A stretch of DNA of 64,000 nt. It comes from an uncultured Bacteroidaceae bacterium (lineage in GTDB: Bacteria; Bacteroidota; Bacteroidia; Bacteroidales; Bacteroidaceae). This document shows, piece after piece, positions 28,801 through 36,836 of the stretch. The position numbers were made by a program, and so were the translations under genes. The stretch is taken from contig CAJOIE010000001.1 in assembly GCA_905234605.1 (NCBI GenBank), positions 124,001 to 188,000 on the forward strand, given 5' to 3'. The notes under the pieces were generated by a model that was given only the letters and a program-made list of their open reading frames with translations, was not told where the DNA came from and did no database searches. Position 1 is the first letter of the stretch, and each line of letters begins with the position of its first letter.

Positions 28801-29362
28801 CTATCTTGCCTTGGTGGAGCACCGTGCCGCCGAAGAGCTGCACGTCGTAGTGTATCATGTTCCACTGCATATCGTTGCCTCCGGCCACCCAGTGGTTGTG
28901 GTATACGGCACGGTCGCCGTCGATGTCCACGAAGTCGTGGCGCGCGGCCAGCTCGCGGTCGAAGTCGGTGGCGGTGACCACCACGTCGGCGTTGTGGGTG
29001 AAACGCTCGGCGGTGCTCTTCACGATGGCAAATGCCTCGGGGCGTATCTCGTCGAGCACATGCTCGTACACCTCGAGCACGTCCTTCTCCAGCTTGTCTA
29101 TCTTGTCGAAGATGGGCTTGCGGTCCTGTATGTCGGTGGTCTCAATCTGTGCCTTGAGCGCGTCTATCTGCTTGCGCAGTGGCTGACCGGCCTCGCGCAG
29201 CCGTTGTTGCAGGGCACGTGTGCGGGCACGCAGGTCGTCGTTGGAGAGGGCGTCAATTTGTGGATAGATGGCTGTCACCTGATCCACGAGTGGCTGTATC
29301 TGTTTCAGGTCGCGGTCGCTCTTGTTGCCGAAGAGTGCGCGCATTATCTTGATGAAGTCCAT
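25883..29362 (-). CDS. secA: Preprotein translocase ATPase SecA
   Basis: 1159 residues from ATG 29362 ([18 protein letters not shown]); the 16 extra in-frame codons upstream lack conservation. Walker A is MATGEGKT, the DEAD-like box is [15 protein letters not shown], and the [11 protein letters not shown] / [13 protein letters not shown] blocks of the second motor domain are intact. It is longer than E. coli SecA because of inserts usual in this phylum and a Gln/Arg-rich linker before the C-terminal zinc motif [13 protein letters not shown]. It drives Sec export, the step that feeds type IX cargo to the periplasm. Confidence 0.98.
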   Translation of the reverse strand: MDFIKIMRALFGNKSDRDLKQIQPLVDQVTAIYPQIDALSNDDLRARTRALQQRLREAGQPLRKQIDALKAQIETTDIQDRKPIFDKIDKLEKDVLEVYEHVLDEIRPEAFAIVKSTAERFTHNADVVVTATDFDRELAARHDFVDIDGDRAVYHNHWVAGGNDMQWNMIHYDVQLFGGTVLHQGKIAEMATGEGKTLVATLPVFLNALTGNGVHVVTVNDYLAKRDSEWMGPLYMFHGLSVDCIDKHQPNSEARRRAYQADITFGTNNEFGFDYLRDNMATSPEDLVQRRHNYAIVDEVDSVLIDDARTPLIISGPVPKGDDQMYEQYQPLVEQLVGVQRQLATQYLSEARRLIDEGRKTDDKQKTEAGFLSLFRSYKALPKNKPLIKFLSEPGIKSGMLATEEVYMENNNKRMPEAVEPLYFVIDEKLNSADLTDKGNEWLAKQTGDVDLFVLPDIAAQLSALEGDTSLTHEERVARKDQLYTDYAVKSERVHTLQQLLKAYAMFNLNEEYIIVDGEIKIVDEQTGRVMEGRRWSDGLHQAVEAKEHVKVQAATQTFATITLQNYFRMYHKLAGMTGTAITEAGEFWDIYKLDVVEIPTNRPVVRNDMNDRVYKTQREKYNAVIAEVEKMRNSGRPTLVGTTSVEISELLSRMLSMRKIPHQVLNAKLHQKEADIVALAGQSSPGKVTVTDADGNKREEERMLGAVTIATNMAGRGTDIKLSPEVKEAGGLAIIGTERHESRRVDRQLRGRSGRQGDPGSSVFFVSLEDKLMRLFASERIAKVMDRLGFEEGEVIEHSMINSSIERAQKKVEENHFGVRKRLLEYDDVMNKQRTVIYEKRRHALMGERLGMDIADMLFDRVCAILENCATFDQMKEQYIELFAMEVPYTEDELTAMRRPELEEKAYQAVLARFKQKTELIAADAYKVFKPIYDGPNGQEWAERPVMVPILDGRRVYNIGGVSLRQTCDSEGRAIVTAFEKAIMLHVIDEAWKENLRALDELRHSVQNASYEQKDPLLIFKLESVKLFDDMVTRINNQTISILMRGQVPEQQAAAPDDAQQRAAEQEARQRARATAQQRAQYQTGRGTTTAAPQYSRPDYAQGTPSDLTDPAQRAAAAHDTREQQPRTPYQAEKMPNRNDPCPCGSGKKFKQCHGRGL

Positions 29363-29439
29363 ATATTTGTTGGTGTGATGTCTGTTGTGTAGGTTTGCTG
29401 TTGGCTGCACGACTGGCAGCTATGGTGTGCGGGCGAGGC

Positions 29440-31056
29440 TCATAGGCCGAGCGGAGCCTCGCGGCAGCCGTTGGGGGCACGTATGCGCAGGCACCGTGCC
29501 AGTGTTGGGGCTATTGCCGCCATCGACACGGGTGTCGCCGTGTGCCGCGGCTCCACGAGTGGCCCGAGGAAGAATAGCGGATAGGCGATATAGGGGTTGC
29601 CGCCGTCGACGTGCTCGCTGCCGTCGTCGCCTACTATGCGCCAGCCTGGGTTGACGTCGACGATGATGTCGCCGGAGCGGTTGATGTTCCAGCCGGCACG
29701 CACAAGGTCGAGGCCCCGGCTCCACTGTCCGAGGGCCAGCCTCTGCGAGGTGTACACGTCGCGCACGCCGGCCATCTGCGAGAGGCACTCCTCGGCGCGT
29801 TCCAGCACTGAGGCCAGCTGCAGCTGCCGCTGCTCTATGAGCTTGTGGTTGAGGTAGAACTGGCATCCGTGTGTACCCTCCACCCATTGTGCCTGCCCGA
29901 AGACGGCGCTGAGGTACATGTTGAGCAGCATGGTGGCACGCGCCATGGAGTAGCTGCCGGTGGGGATGTGCATGGCAGCGAAGTCGATGTCGTCGGCAGG
30001 ATGGTCGGCATAGCCGGTCGACGAGACCACGAAGAGCACGCGCTCGGCTCCCACGTAGTGCTCCGTCTGCTTGAAGATGTGCTCCAGCACACGGTCGAGG
30101 CGCACGTATGTGTCCTGCATCTCCGAGGGGTAGCGCACCACGTTCTGGTGGTCGTAGTTGCCGGCGTAGAGACCTATGGCAAGCACGTCGGGCGTCTGGT
30201 CGCGCCCTATGTAGGATGTCTTGAGGCAGTAGTCCACAAGGTTCTGCACCTCTTCGTTGCCCATGCCGCTGGCTTTGAACTGCCGCACACGGCGCTCGCC
30301 CTCGAAGCGGTGACGGAAGTCGAGCTTTGCGGTGTTGGCCACGCTGTGGAAGTAGTGGAACTCCTGGAGGCCGCCGCTGTACATAGGCTCCCACACAAGT
30401 TTGCGCAGACGGCTGGCCAAGGGCTCGGCACGCTCGAAGGCGGCGGCCCAGCTGGGGAAGGCTCCGTAGGCTGCCGTGCCGCACCAATGTCCCGTCTGGT
30501 CGTTGATCCACACGGCGGCATCGGCGGCGTGGCCTGCCATGAGCACTGCCACCTCGCGCTCTGGGGCTATGCTGTACACTATCGCCTGCCCGCCGGTGGC
30601 TATCTTGAGCTCATCGGAGAGCGTGGTGGTGAGCAGTGAGGCCGCCGAGGTGCGCTCGTCGGTGTTGTGGCCGGCCTGTGTGTCGTCGTCGACACAGTAT
30701 ACTGGGCGCAGTGTCTGGCGCGAGAGCCATGCTATGGATGGTATGCCGTTGTCGTAGGGCACGGCACCCGTGCTGGTGCAGGCTGCTCCGCTGGCACGGT
30801 CGGGGGTGGCAAACGGCGGCTGCGCATCGGCATAGTAGCCGCCTTGCTGCATGAGGCGGCGGAAACCGCCGTCGCCATAGAGCGGCGCGAAAGCCTCCAT
30901 GTAGTCGGTGCGCAACTGGTCGATGAGTATGTGCACCACAAGGCGCGGCACCTCGGGGGCCGTCTGCGCCTGCGTGCCTGCTGCGGCAAGCACGAGGGCG
31001 AGCGACGCCATGAGGCGTGCGCGGTGGAGTGTTGTTGCGTGTGTTGTGTTGACCAC
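29440..31056 (-). CDS. Alkaline phosphatase superfamily protein (PafA-like)
   Basis: 538 residues from GTG 31056; ATG 31011 (MASLALVLAAAGTQAQ) places the signal peptide at the N-terminus and is also possible. Family blocks: LVVHILIDQLRTDYM with the metal-binding Asp, the nucleophile region SGAACTSTGAVPYDNGIPS, and VLFVVSSTGYADHP where the metal-binding D/H pair of the superfamily is expected. The members are periplasmic phosphomonoesterases or pyrophosphatases. The STGYADH segment replaces the usual DHG-type block and makes the exact activity uncertain. It lies between DUF4105 and secA on one strand. Confidence 0.82.
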   Translation of the reverse strand: MVNTTHATTLHRARLMASLALVLAAAGTQAQTAPEVPRLVVHILIDQLRTDYMEAFAPLYGDGGFRRLMQQGGYYADAQPPFATPDRASGAACTSTGAVPYDNGIPSIAWLSRQTLRPVYCVDDDTQAGHNTDERTSAASLLTTTLSDELKIATGGQAIVYSIAPEREVAVLMAGHAADAAVWINDQTGHWCGTAAYGAFPSWAAAFERAEPLASRLRKLVWEPMYSGGLQEFHYFHSVANTAKLDFRHRFEGERRVRQFKASGMGNEEVQNLVDYCLKTSYIGRDQTPDVLAIGLYAGNYDHQNVVRYPSEMQDTYVRLDRVLEHIFKQTEHYVGAERVLFVVSSTGYADHPADDIDFAAMHIPTGSYSMARATMLLNMYLSAVFGQAQWVEGTHGCQFYLNHKLIEQRQLQLASVLERAEECLSQMAGVRDVYTSQRLALGQWSRGLDLVRAGWNINRSGDIIVDVNPGWRIVGDDGSEHVDGGNPYIAYPLFFLGPLVEPRHTATPVSMAAIAPTLARCLRIRAPNGCREAPLGL

Positions 31057-31079
31057 GGGTGGTTGTTCTTATGGAGCAG

Positions 31080-32315
31080 TTATATTTGTGCCCTGTGCCA
31101 TGCCCTGTACACGAGCAGGTGCACTACGGCACGTGAGAGCAAAAGGAGTGCCAGGGGCAGGGTCAGCGTGGCAAAATGCTGCGGCATCACGGTCATGGCG
31201 GCCACGAAGAGGGCTGTCAGCGGAGCGGCCACATAGTGGTAGACGTGCTCCCTGCGGCGAATGTCGCCCGCCACCACGGGCACCACGAAGAGCAGCGGCA
31301 GGGGGTTGAGCAGCCAGGCCTGCCAGTTGGAGCCCACGGTGGGATGCTCGGAGAAGAGCAGCAGCACGCACACTATGCATCCGGCCAGGCCCTGCGCCGT
31401 GAGCAGCAGGCCGTCGACGGCGGCGAAGCAGCTGCGCCGCCGCCATTCCGCCATAGCTATGAGCAAGCCTATGAGCAGCGCGCCCCACCCCACCGCGGCA
31501 GGCGGGAGCGGGAACGACGGCTGGGCTGCCACGTCGGACTCATGGAGAGCGGCATCGGCACGCAGCATGGTGTCGCGCCGCACCACAAGGGGCACGAAGC
31601 GACCGCGACCGCGGTCTATCATGGCACTGTCGGCGTAGGCCATCATCATCATGGGGGCAAACATCTCGCCACGCTCGGAGAGCAGCGTGTCGGCCTCCAC
31701 GCCGAGGAGCAGGTCGTTGCCCTCGGTGGCCCAGGTGCCGGCACCCGTGTAGCGGCGCAGCAGTGAGCGCAACGTGTAGCGGGGCGGCCGTGCGGGATAG
31801 ACCACCACGCCAGCCAGATGCGACTCCAGCATGTCGCGCGCCCGTGTGGTGCAGTTGTTGCTGAAGATGTCGTAGCGGTACACACGGTTCTCGGGGCGTG
31901 CCTCCTCCTGCAGGGCGGCAGCTATGGCGCGCGCCTCGGCGGGAGTGGCGTTGATGGTCTGCCTCACCACCGAGGAGCCTCGCACCGCGTAGGCGTAGAG
32001 AAAACGGCCGAGGGGCTGCGGAGCCAGCAGGTAGTCGGTCTGCCCGAGCACGAAGCGCCACACGAAATGGGGTGTCTCAAAGTCGAACACGCCATAGTTG
32101 TAGACCGTAGCGCGACCGGCATCGACAGTGTCCACGAGCAACGCCGTGTGCCCATAGAGCTCGTAGACCTCGGCCCCGGGGGAGCACGTGAGCAGGCTTA
32201 TCTCCACGCGCACGCCGGAGCTGTCGGCAGCAGGGAACTGCTCAGACTCCTGCGCCCTGACGCAGGTGGCGAATGCTGCCACGATGGCAGCGGCAAGCAG
32301 GCGTAACGTTCTCAT
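31080..32315 (-). CDS. DUF4105 (Lnb N-terminal-like) membrane protein
   Basis: 411 residues with signal peptide MRTLRLLAAAIVAAFATCVRA. The DUF4105 domain (about 35-200) carries the conserved His in ELYGHTALL and the Cys in SNNCTTRARDML; the second half has four to five membrane segments. DUF4105 is the family of the Lnb lipoprotein N-acyltransferase, a papain-like enzyme that adds the third acyl chain to lipoproteins. A role in lipoprotein maturation is therefore plausible, since no Lnt is seen here, but this is an inference. It is the first gene of the minus-strand run. Confidence 0.82.
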   Translation of the reverse strand: MRTLRLLAAAIVAAFATCVRAQESEQFPAADSSGVRVEISLLTCSPGAEVYELYGHTALLVDTVDAGRATVYNYGVFDFETPHFVWRFVLGQTDYLLAPQPLGRFLYAYAVRGSSVVRQTINATPAEARAIAAALQEEARPENRVYRYDIFSNNCTTRARDMLESHLAGVVVYPARPPRYTLRSLLRRYTGAGTWATEGNDLLLGVEADTLLSERGEMFAPMMMMAYADSAMIDRGRGRFVPLVVRRDTMLRADAALHESDVAAQPSFPLPPAAVGWGALLIGLLIAMAEWRRRSCFAAVDGLLLTAQGLAGCIVCVLLLFSEHPTVGSNWQAWLLNPLPLLFVVPVVAGDIRRREHVYHYVAAPLTALFVAAMTVMPQHFATLTLPLALLLLSRAVVHLLVYRAWHRAQI

Positions 32316-32335
32316 AGTGCTGGCTAATGCGGCCG

Positions 32336-32343
32336 CAAATGTA
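32336..32343 (-). promoter_or_regulatory. Promoter -7 element for the DUF4105 gene
   Basis: TACATTTG on the minus strand, exact TAnnTTTG match, 20 bases before the start codon at 32315. Confidence 0.55.
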
Positions 32344-32414
32344 AGGATAACTCTTCACATGGCGCACCCGCGTGCACCTTTCTTTTATATTTATAGGTAT
32401 ACGGGAGCGCACCA

Positions 32415-32546
32415 TGCACGCCGTCACCCTGCACCCTCATCGCCGTCACCCTGCACCCTCATGCGCCAACACCATGCACCCTCGTGCGGCATCACCATGC
32501 AGGGAGTCAGCACCGCCGCCGCACCCTCAAGGCAGCATCCGTGCAC
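32415..32546. repeat. TGCA-periodic intergenic array 3
   Basis: In the 310-base gap between two divergent genes. TGCA or near-TGCA cores start at 32430, 32452, 32475, 32498, 32520 (CGCA) and 32542, giving steps of 22, 23, 23, 22 and 22. Two identical 22-bp units lie head to tail at 32419-32440 and 32441-32462 (each beginning CGCCGTCACC and ending CACCCTCAT), followed by diverging copies. All but the fourth unit share the CTGCACCC-like orientation, so this array has no strong hairpin. Confidence 0.85.
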
Positions 32547-32609
32547 CGACCCGACCGCCGACATGCCAAAAAAGAGGCACCTCACAGCATGCATCCGTGG
32601 CTATTTGCC

Positions 32610-32617
32610 TACCTTTG
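32610..32617 (+). promoter_or_regulatory. Promoter -7 element for coaX, nearly leaderless
   Basis: TACCTTTG, exact TAnnTTTG match, with only 8 bases (CCGCCCGG) between it and the coaX ATG. The start codon is fixed by the DIGNSS motif, so the mRNA leader would be about five bases. Confidence 0.55.
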
Positions 32618-32625
32618 CCGCCCGG

Positions 32626-33453
32626 ATGAACTTAGTGGCAGACATAGGCAACAGCAGCGTGAAGGCTTACCTCTTCGAGGGCGACACGCTCCTGGCACAA
32701 CGGCATGAGGCAGGGCACACGCTGCTCTTCCTCTCGCAGATGCACTCCTTTGTGGCCGAGGCAGCAGCCGCGATGCACGCACACGGCAACGGCGGCACGG
32801 CAGAGGTGGAGGCTGCGGTGGTGAGCTCCGTAGTGGACATGCCTGCACACGCCACCGCCATGCTCTCCAGACTCGGCGTGCCGCTGCTACACTTCACAGC
32901 CCTGACACCCACACCCCTCACCATAGCCTACGACACCCCACACACTCTCGGCTCCGACCGTGTAGCGGCAGCCCTCGGGGCATGGGCCCAGAAGCCAGGA
33001 CGGCCGCTGCTCATCGTGGATGCCGGCAGCTGCATCACCTTCGACCGCGTGACGGCCGACGGCACATACCTCGGCGGCAACATAGCCCCCGGGCTGCAAG
33101 CACGGCTGCGCGCCATCGGAGACTACTTTCCACGCCTGCCGCACGTGGAAGCCGAAGGCGAGGCACCCGAGGTGGGCCACGACACGCCGACAGCCATACG
33201 CGCCGGTGCCGTGACAGGCATGCGCCACGAGATAGAGGGCTACATCTGCCACCATCAGGCCGCCGAGCCAGGTCTTTGTGTTTTTTTAACGGGCGGCGAC
33301 GCAAATCATTTTGCCATAGCAGAGAAAAGTAACATCTTTGCAGACCCTTTGCTCGTGCCGCGCGGCCTCAACTACGCCCTGACGCACCAACAACGCCGCC
33401 GCCACGCACCCAACAACAACGACACATGCAACCCAGCATACGCACCCTCATAG
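32626..33453 (+). CDS. coaX: Type III pantothenate kinase
   Basis: 275 residues starting MNLVADIGNSSVK, where DIGNS is the ATP phosphate-binding motif and fixes the start. Other CoaX motifs: TLGSDR (Asp111, catalytic), VDAGSCITFD (131-140) and GGNIAPGL. It phosphorylates pantothenate in the first step of CoA synthesis and is not inhibited by CoA in characterised members. The last 28 bases overlap the next gene in another frame. The C-terminal tail is unusually polar (HQQRRRHAPNNND), probably a by-product of that overlap. Confidence 0.95.
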   Translation: MNLVADIGNSSVKAYLFEGDTLLAQRHEAGHTLLFLSQMHSFVAEAAAAMHAHGNGGTAEVEAAVVSSVVDMPAHATAMLSRLGVPLLHFTALTPTPLTIAYDTPHTLGSDRVAAALGAWAQKPGRPLLIVDAGSCITFDRVTADGTYLGGNIAPGLQARLRAIGDYFPRLPHVEAEGEAPEVGHDTPTAIRAGAVTGMRHEIEGYICHHQAAEPGLCVFLTGGDANHFAIAEKSNIFADPLLVPRGLNYALTHQQRRRHAPNNNDTCNPAYAPS

Positions 33454-34754
33454 CCATTGCCATTGCCACCGTGGCCGCACAGACGCAGGCACAGACCAGC
33501 AGCTCCAGCTCGTCATACTCACGCTTCGGCATAGGCATGCCGCACGAGCAGAGCCAGAGCTACAACCGCGCCATGGGCGGCGTGGCACAGGGTCTGCGCG
33601 CAGGCAACCGTGTCAACGTGCTCAACCCAGCATCCTACTCGGCCATCGACTCGCTGACATTCATCCTCGACCTGGCCATGAGCGCGCAGCGCACATGGAC
33701 ACACCTCGGCGGCACCACCGAGAGTGCCGATGCCACAGGCTTCGAGAACATCAACGCCGGCTTCCGCCTGCGCCGCGGACTGGGCATGAGCATCGGCTTC
33801 ATGCCATACACCAGCATCGGCTACGACTTCCAGCAACAGTCAGCAGCCACCATCACCGACCCCTACACCATGGAGCGCATCTCCAGCCAATATGCCTACA
33901 CGGGCACCGGCGGACTGCACGAGGCATACATAGGCATAGGCTGGAAGCCAATGCAGCACCTCTCGGTGGGAGCCAACGCCGGCTTCCTATGGGGCAAGGT
34001 GAGCCACCAGATGGTGCAGACATTCCTCTCCAACGGGCAGGCCGTGACCACCAGCTACAGCAGCCTCTCCTCCTACTACGACGCCACCCTCCAGACATGG
34101 CATGCAAGCATCGGAGCCCAGTACGAAGCGACCATGGCCGGAGCCAACAGCCTCACCTTAGGAGCCACCATAGGCATTGGACACACCATAGGCAGCACAG
34201 CCACCCTGCTGCGCACCGCACAGAGCGGCGACACCATCTCCTACGAATGCCCCAAGGCCTACTCGCTGCCATGGACACTGAGCATCGGCGCAGCATATCA
34301 GCATGGCGACAAACTCACCCTGGCCGCCGACGCCTTTGCCGAGCAATGGAGCCGGTGTACCACGCCCGCACTCGCCATGAACAACGGCACAGCCACCTAC
34401 ACGCCACAGCGAGGCCAGTATGCCGACAGCTACGGCCTGCGCGCAGGAGCCGCCATAACCCCCGACCGCTACGACCGCTCGCTCATCAAGCGCACCACAT
34501 ACCGCATGGGCGTGACCTACGCCACCTCATACCTCAAGCTCGACGGCCACGACGGGCCCGCACAGATAGGCCTCTCGGCCGGACTCGGCATACCCGTGGC
34601 CAACCGCTTCAACAACCGCTCCACGCTCAACATAAGCGCCGAGTGGCTACACCGCACCGCCTCGGCAGCCACACTCATGGACGAAGACATGCTACGCATA
34701 AACATCGGGCTCACCTTCAGCGAGCGATGGTTCATGAAGTGGCAATTCCGCTGA
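33426..34754 (+). CDS. Outer-membrane beta-barrel protein (FadL/OmpP1-like)
   Basis: 442 residues with a signal peptide ending TQAQ and a Ser-rich stretch, then SRFGIGMPHEQSQSYNRAMGG and NPASYSAIDSLTFILDLA, both seen in a conserved Bacteroidota barrel family always found near lptC. The remainder alternates polar and aromatic residues as transmembrane strands and ends in Phe-Arg. Function is unknown; genomic position between coaX and lptC suggests envelope biogenesis. Start ATG 33426 lies inside coaX. Confidence 0.8.
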   Translation: MQPSIRTLIAIAIATVAAQTQAQTSSSSSSYSRFGIGMPHEQSQSYNRAMGGVAQGLRAGNRVNVLNPASYSAIDSLTFILDLAMSAQRTWTHLGGTTESADATGFENINAGFRLRRGLGMSIGFMPYTSIGYDFQQQSAATITDPYTMERISSQYAYTGTGGLHEAYIGIGWKPMQHLSVGANAGFLWGKVSHQMVQTFLSNGQAVTTSYSSLSSYYDATLQTWHASIGAQYEATMAGANSLTLGATIGIGHTIGSTATLLRTAQSGDTISYECPKAYSLPWTLSIGAAYQHGDKLTLAADAFAEQWSRCTTPALAMNNGTATYTPQRGQYADSYGLRAGAAITPDRYDRSLIKRTTYRMGVTYATSYLKLDGHDGPAQIGLSAGLGIPVANRFNNRSTLNISAEWLHRTASAATLMDEDMLRINIGLTFSERWFMKWQFR

Positions 34755-34757
34755 CAC

Positions 34758-35387
34758 ATGCTCAACACCGACGCCGCCGACCATCCACGAAGTAGACGCC
34801 GCCCAGGCACACGAAGCCTGGGCACACTGCTCATGCTCACAGCCATAGCCGCGTGCGGCGGCAGCCACGAACATGTGGCACCAGCCGTGAGCGACGCCGA
34901 CTCGCTCCCAATGATGACGTCGCACGGAGTGAGCAACCTCATATCAGACTCCGGACTAATCAGCTACAAGATTGTAGCCGAGGACTGGAACATCTACACC
35001 ACCCCACGCCAGAGGTGGACATTCCCCAAAGGCCTCTTCCTCGAGAAATTCGACACCACATACCACGTGGAGTGGTATCTGCAAGCCGACACCGCCTACT
35101 GCCACGACAACCGCACGTGGGAGCTGCGGGGTCGCGTCAACGTGCTCAACCGCGAAGGCACACACTTCGCCTCGGAAGAACTCTTCTGGGACATGCAGAC
35201 ACACCAGATATGGTCCGACATGTTCATGCGCATCACCAAGCCCGACTCCGACCAACAACTCGAAGGCACACGCTTTCGCTCCAACGAGCAGATGACCGAC
35301 TACCACGTGACATCGTCCGTGGGCTACACACCCGGCACTTTCATCACCGAAAGCCCCACACCACAGGACGCACCCGAAAACCACTAA
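34758..35387 (+). CDS. lptC: LPS export ABC transporter periplasmic protein LptC
   Basis: 209 residues, with an N-terminal Arg-rich stretch, a hydrophobic segment and a lipobox-like AIAAC. The LptC fold follows: ISYKIVAEDWNIY, KGLFLEKFD, ADTAYCHDNRTWELRGRV and a repeated beta-jellyroll pattern through LEGTRFRSNEQMTDY. It passes LPS from the inner-membrane LptBFG complex to LptA. Here it may be anchored by lipid instead of a helix. Three bases separate it from the upstream barrel gene and 25 from the CorC-type gene. Confidence 0.9.
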   Translation: MLNTDAADHPRSRRRPGTRSLGTLLMLTAIAACGGSHEHVAPAVSDADSLPMMTSHGVSNLISDSGLISYKIVAEDWNIYTTPRQRWTFPKGLFLEKFDTTYHVEWYLQADTAYCHDNRTWELRGRVNVLNREGTHFASEELFWDMQTHQIWSDMFMRITKPDSDQQLEGTRFRSNEQMTDYHVTSSVGYTPGTFITESPTPQDAPENH

Positions 35388-35412
35388 CAGCAACACACAC
35401 ACCAGCACCAAC

Positions 35413-36678
35413 GTGTACGCATCACTCATCATAGCCCTCTGCCTGTCGGCCTTCTTCTCAGGCATGGAGATAGCCTTCGTCTCAAGCAACAAGCTGCGCA
35501 TGGAGATGGACAAGGCACAGAGCAGCCCCAGCTCGCGCATAGCATCGACATTCTACGACCACCCCAACGACTTCATCGCCACCATGCTCGTGGGCAACAA
35601 CATAGCCCTGGTCGTATACGGCATCATCTTCGCCGACCTGCTCAACCCGCTGCTGACAGAACACTGCGGCATCACACAGGAGTGGCTGCTGCTGTTGCTC
35701 CAGACTGTAATCTCCACGCTGGTGGTGCTCGTCACAGGCGAGTTCCTGCCCAAAACCATCTTCCGCCTCAATCCCAACGGGATGCTGCTGTTCTTCGCCC
35801 CGCTGGCCTACATATTCTACATCATCCTGTTCCCCATATCACGCCTGACCAGCAGTCTGAGCCGCATGCTGCTCCGCCTGTTAGGCCAGAAAGTGCCGCC
35901 GCGAGCCACGGAGCGTGCCTTCACCCGAGTGGACCTCGACTATCTGCTACAGCAGTCGGCCGCCACCGACGACGATGCTGGCGGCGCCGTCGAGGAAGTG
36001 CGCATATTCCAGCGCGCACTCGACTTCGCCACATGCAAGGTGCGCGACTGCATCGTGCCACGCACAGAGATAATAGCAGCCAGCACAGAGGAAAGCCTCA
36101 GCAGCCTGCTGGCACGCTTCATCGAGAGCGGCCAGTCGAAGATCATCGTCTACAAGGACGACATCGACGACATTCTGGGCTTCATCCACTCGTCAGAAAT
36201 GTTCCGCCTTGGACCCGACGACGAATGGCAAAGCCACATACGCACCGTGCCGATAGTGCCCGAGAGCATGACAGCACAACGGCTGATGCAGATGCTCATG
36301 TCGCAGAAGAAGTCGCTGGCTGTCGTCGTCGACGAGTTCGGAGGCACGAGCGGCATCTGCACCCTTGAGGACCTCGTGGAAGAAATCTTCGGCGACATAG
36401 AGGACGAGCACGACCAGCACTCCCTCATAGCACGGCGCATCAGTGCCACCGACATCGAGCTGTCGGCACGCATGGAAGTGGACAAAGCCAACCAGCAGTT
36501 CGACCTGCAACTGCCCGAGAGCGACGCCTACCTCACCATCGGCGGCCTCATACTTGCCGAGGTGGGACGCTTCCCTAAGCCCGGCGAGGTGGTGCGGGTA
36601 GGGCACTATGAATTCAAGATTCTCAAGAACACAAACACCAAGATAGAGCTCGTGCGCCTGCATGTCGGTGCCTCGTAG
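35413..36678 (+). CDS. CNNM/CorC-type membrane protein with CBS domains (GldE-like)
   Basis: 421 residues from GTG 35413. Order: CNNM transmembrane domain (about 1-180, opening with LSAFFSGMEIAFVSS and containing MLVGNNIALVVYG), a CBS pair (about 200-330, including CIVPRTEIIAAS and VVVDEFGGTSGICTLEDLVEEIFG), and a C-terminal CorC/HlyC domain (ESDAYLTIGGLI, VVRVGHYEFKIL). Members handle Mg or Co efflux; the GldE branch stabilises gliding and type IX proteins. Position next to lptC is conserved in the phylum, and I cannot separate GldE from other CorC members by eye. Confidence 0.88.
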   Translation: MYASLIIALCLSAFFSGMEIAFVSSNKLRMEMDKAQSSPSSRIASTFYDHPNDFIATMLVGNNIALVVYGIIFADLLNPLLTEHCGITQEWLLLLLQTVISTLVVLVTGEFLPKTIFRLNPNGMLLFFAPLAYIFYIILFPISRLTSSLSRMLLRLLGQKVPPRATERAFTRVDLDYLLQQSAATDDDAGGAVEEVRIFQRALDFATCKVRDCIVPRTEIIAASTEESLSSLLARFIESGQSKIIVYKDDIDDILGFIHSSEMFRLGPDDEWQSHIRTVPIVPESMTAQRLMQMLMSQKKSLAVVVDEFGGTSGICTLEDLVEEIFGDIEDEHDQHSLIARRISATDIELSARMEVDKANQQFDLQLPESDAYLTIGGLILAEVGRFPKPGEVVRVGHYEFKILKNTNTKIELVRLHVGAS

Positions 36679-36779
36679 GCACACCGACCAACGCCCCTCC
36701 ACCACGCAGGACATGCACACCGACACACACCTGCCGCCATTTTTCCACCCAAAACCGAGGCAGGATATGGAAAAGAGCT

Positions 36780-36787
36780 TACCTTTG
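36780..36787 (+). promoter_or_regulatory. Promoter -7 element for the PpiD-like gene
   Basis: TACCTTTG, exact TAnnTTTG match, with an AT-rich leader of about 45 bases (GTATAACATAAAAACAAATA) before ATG 36837. The rest of the 158-base gap holds nothing else I can name. Confidence 0.6.
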
Positions 36788-36836
36788 TGCGCTTTTTAAG
36801 GTATAACATAAAAACAAATATAACACCAACCCGTTT

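Noticed and set aside
32415..32546. Arrays read as CRISPR loci
   Set aside because: Repeats are short and degenerate, the 22-23 bp step leaves no room for repeat plus spacer, units flip orientation, and no cas genes are near.
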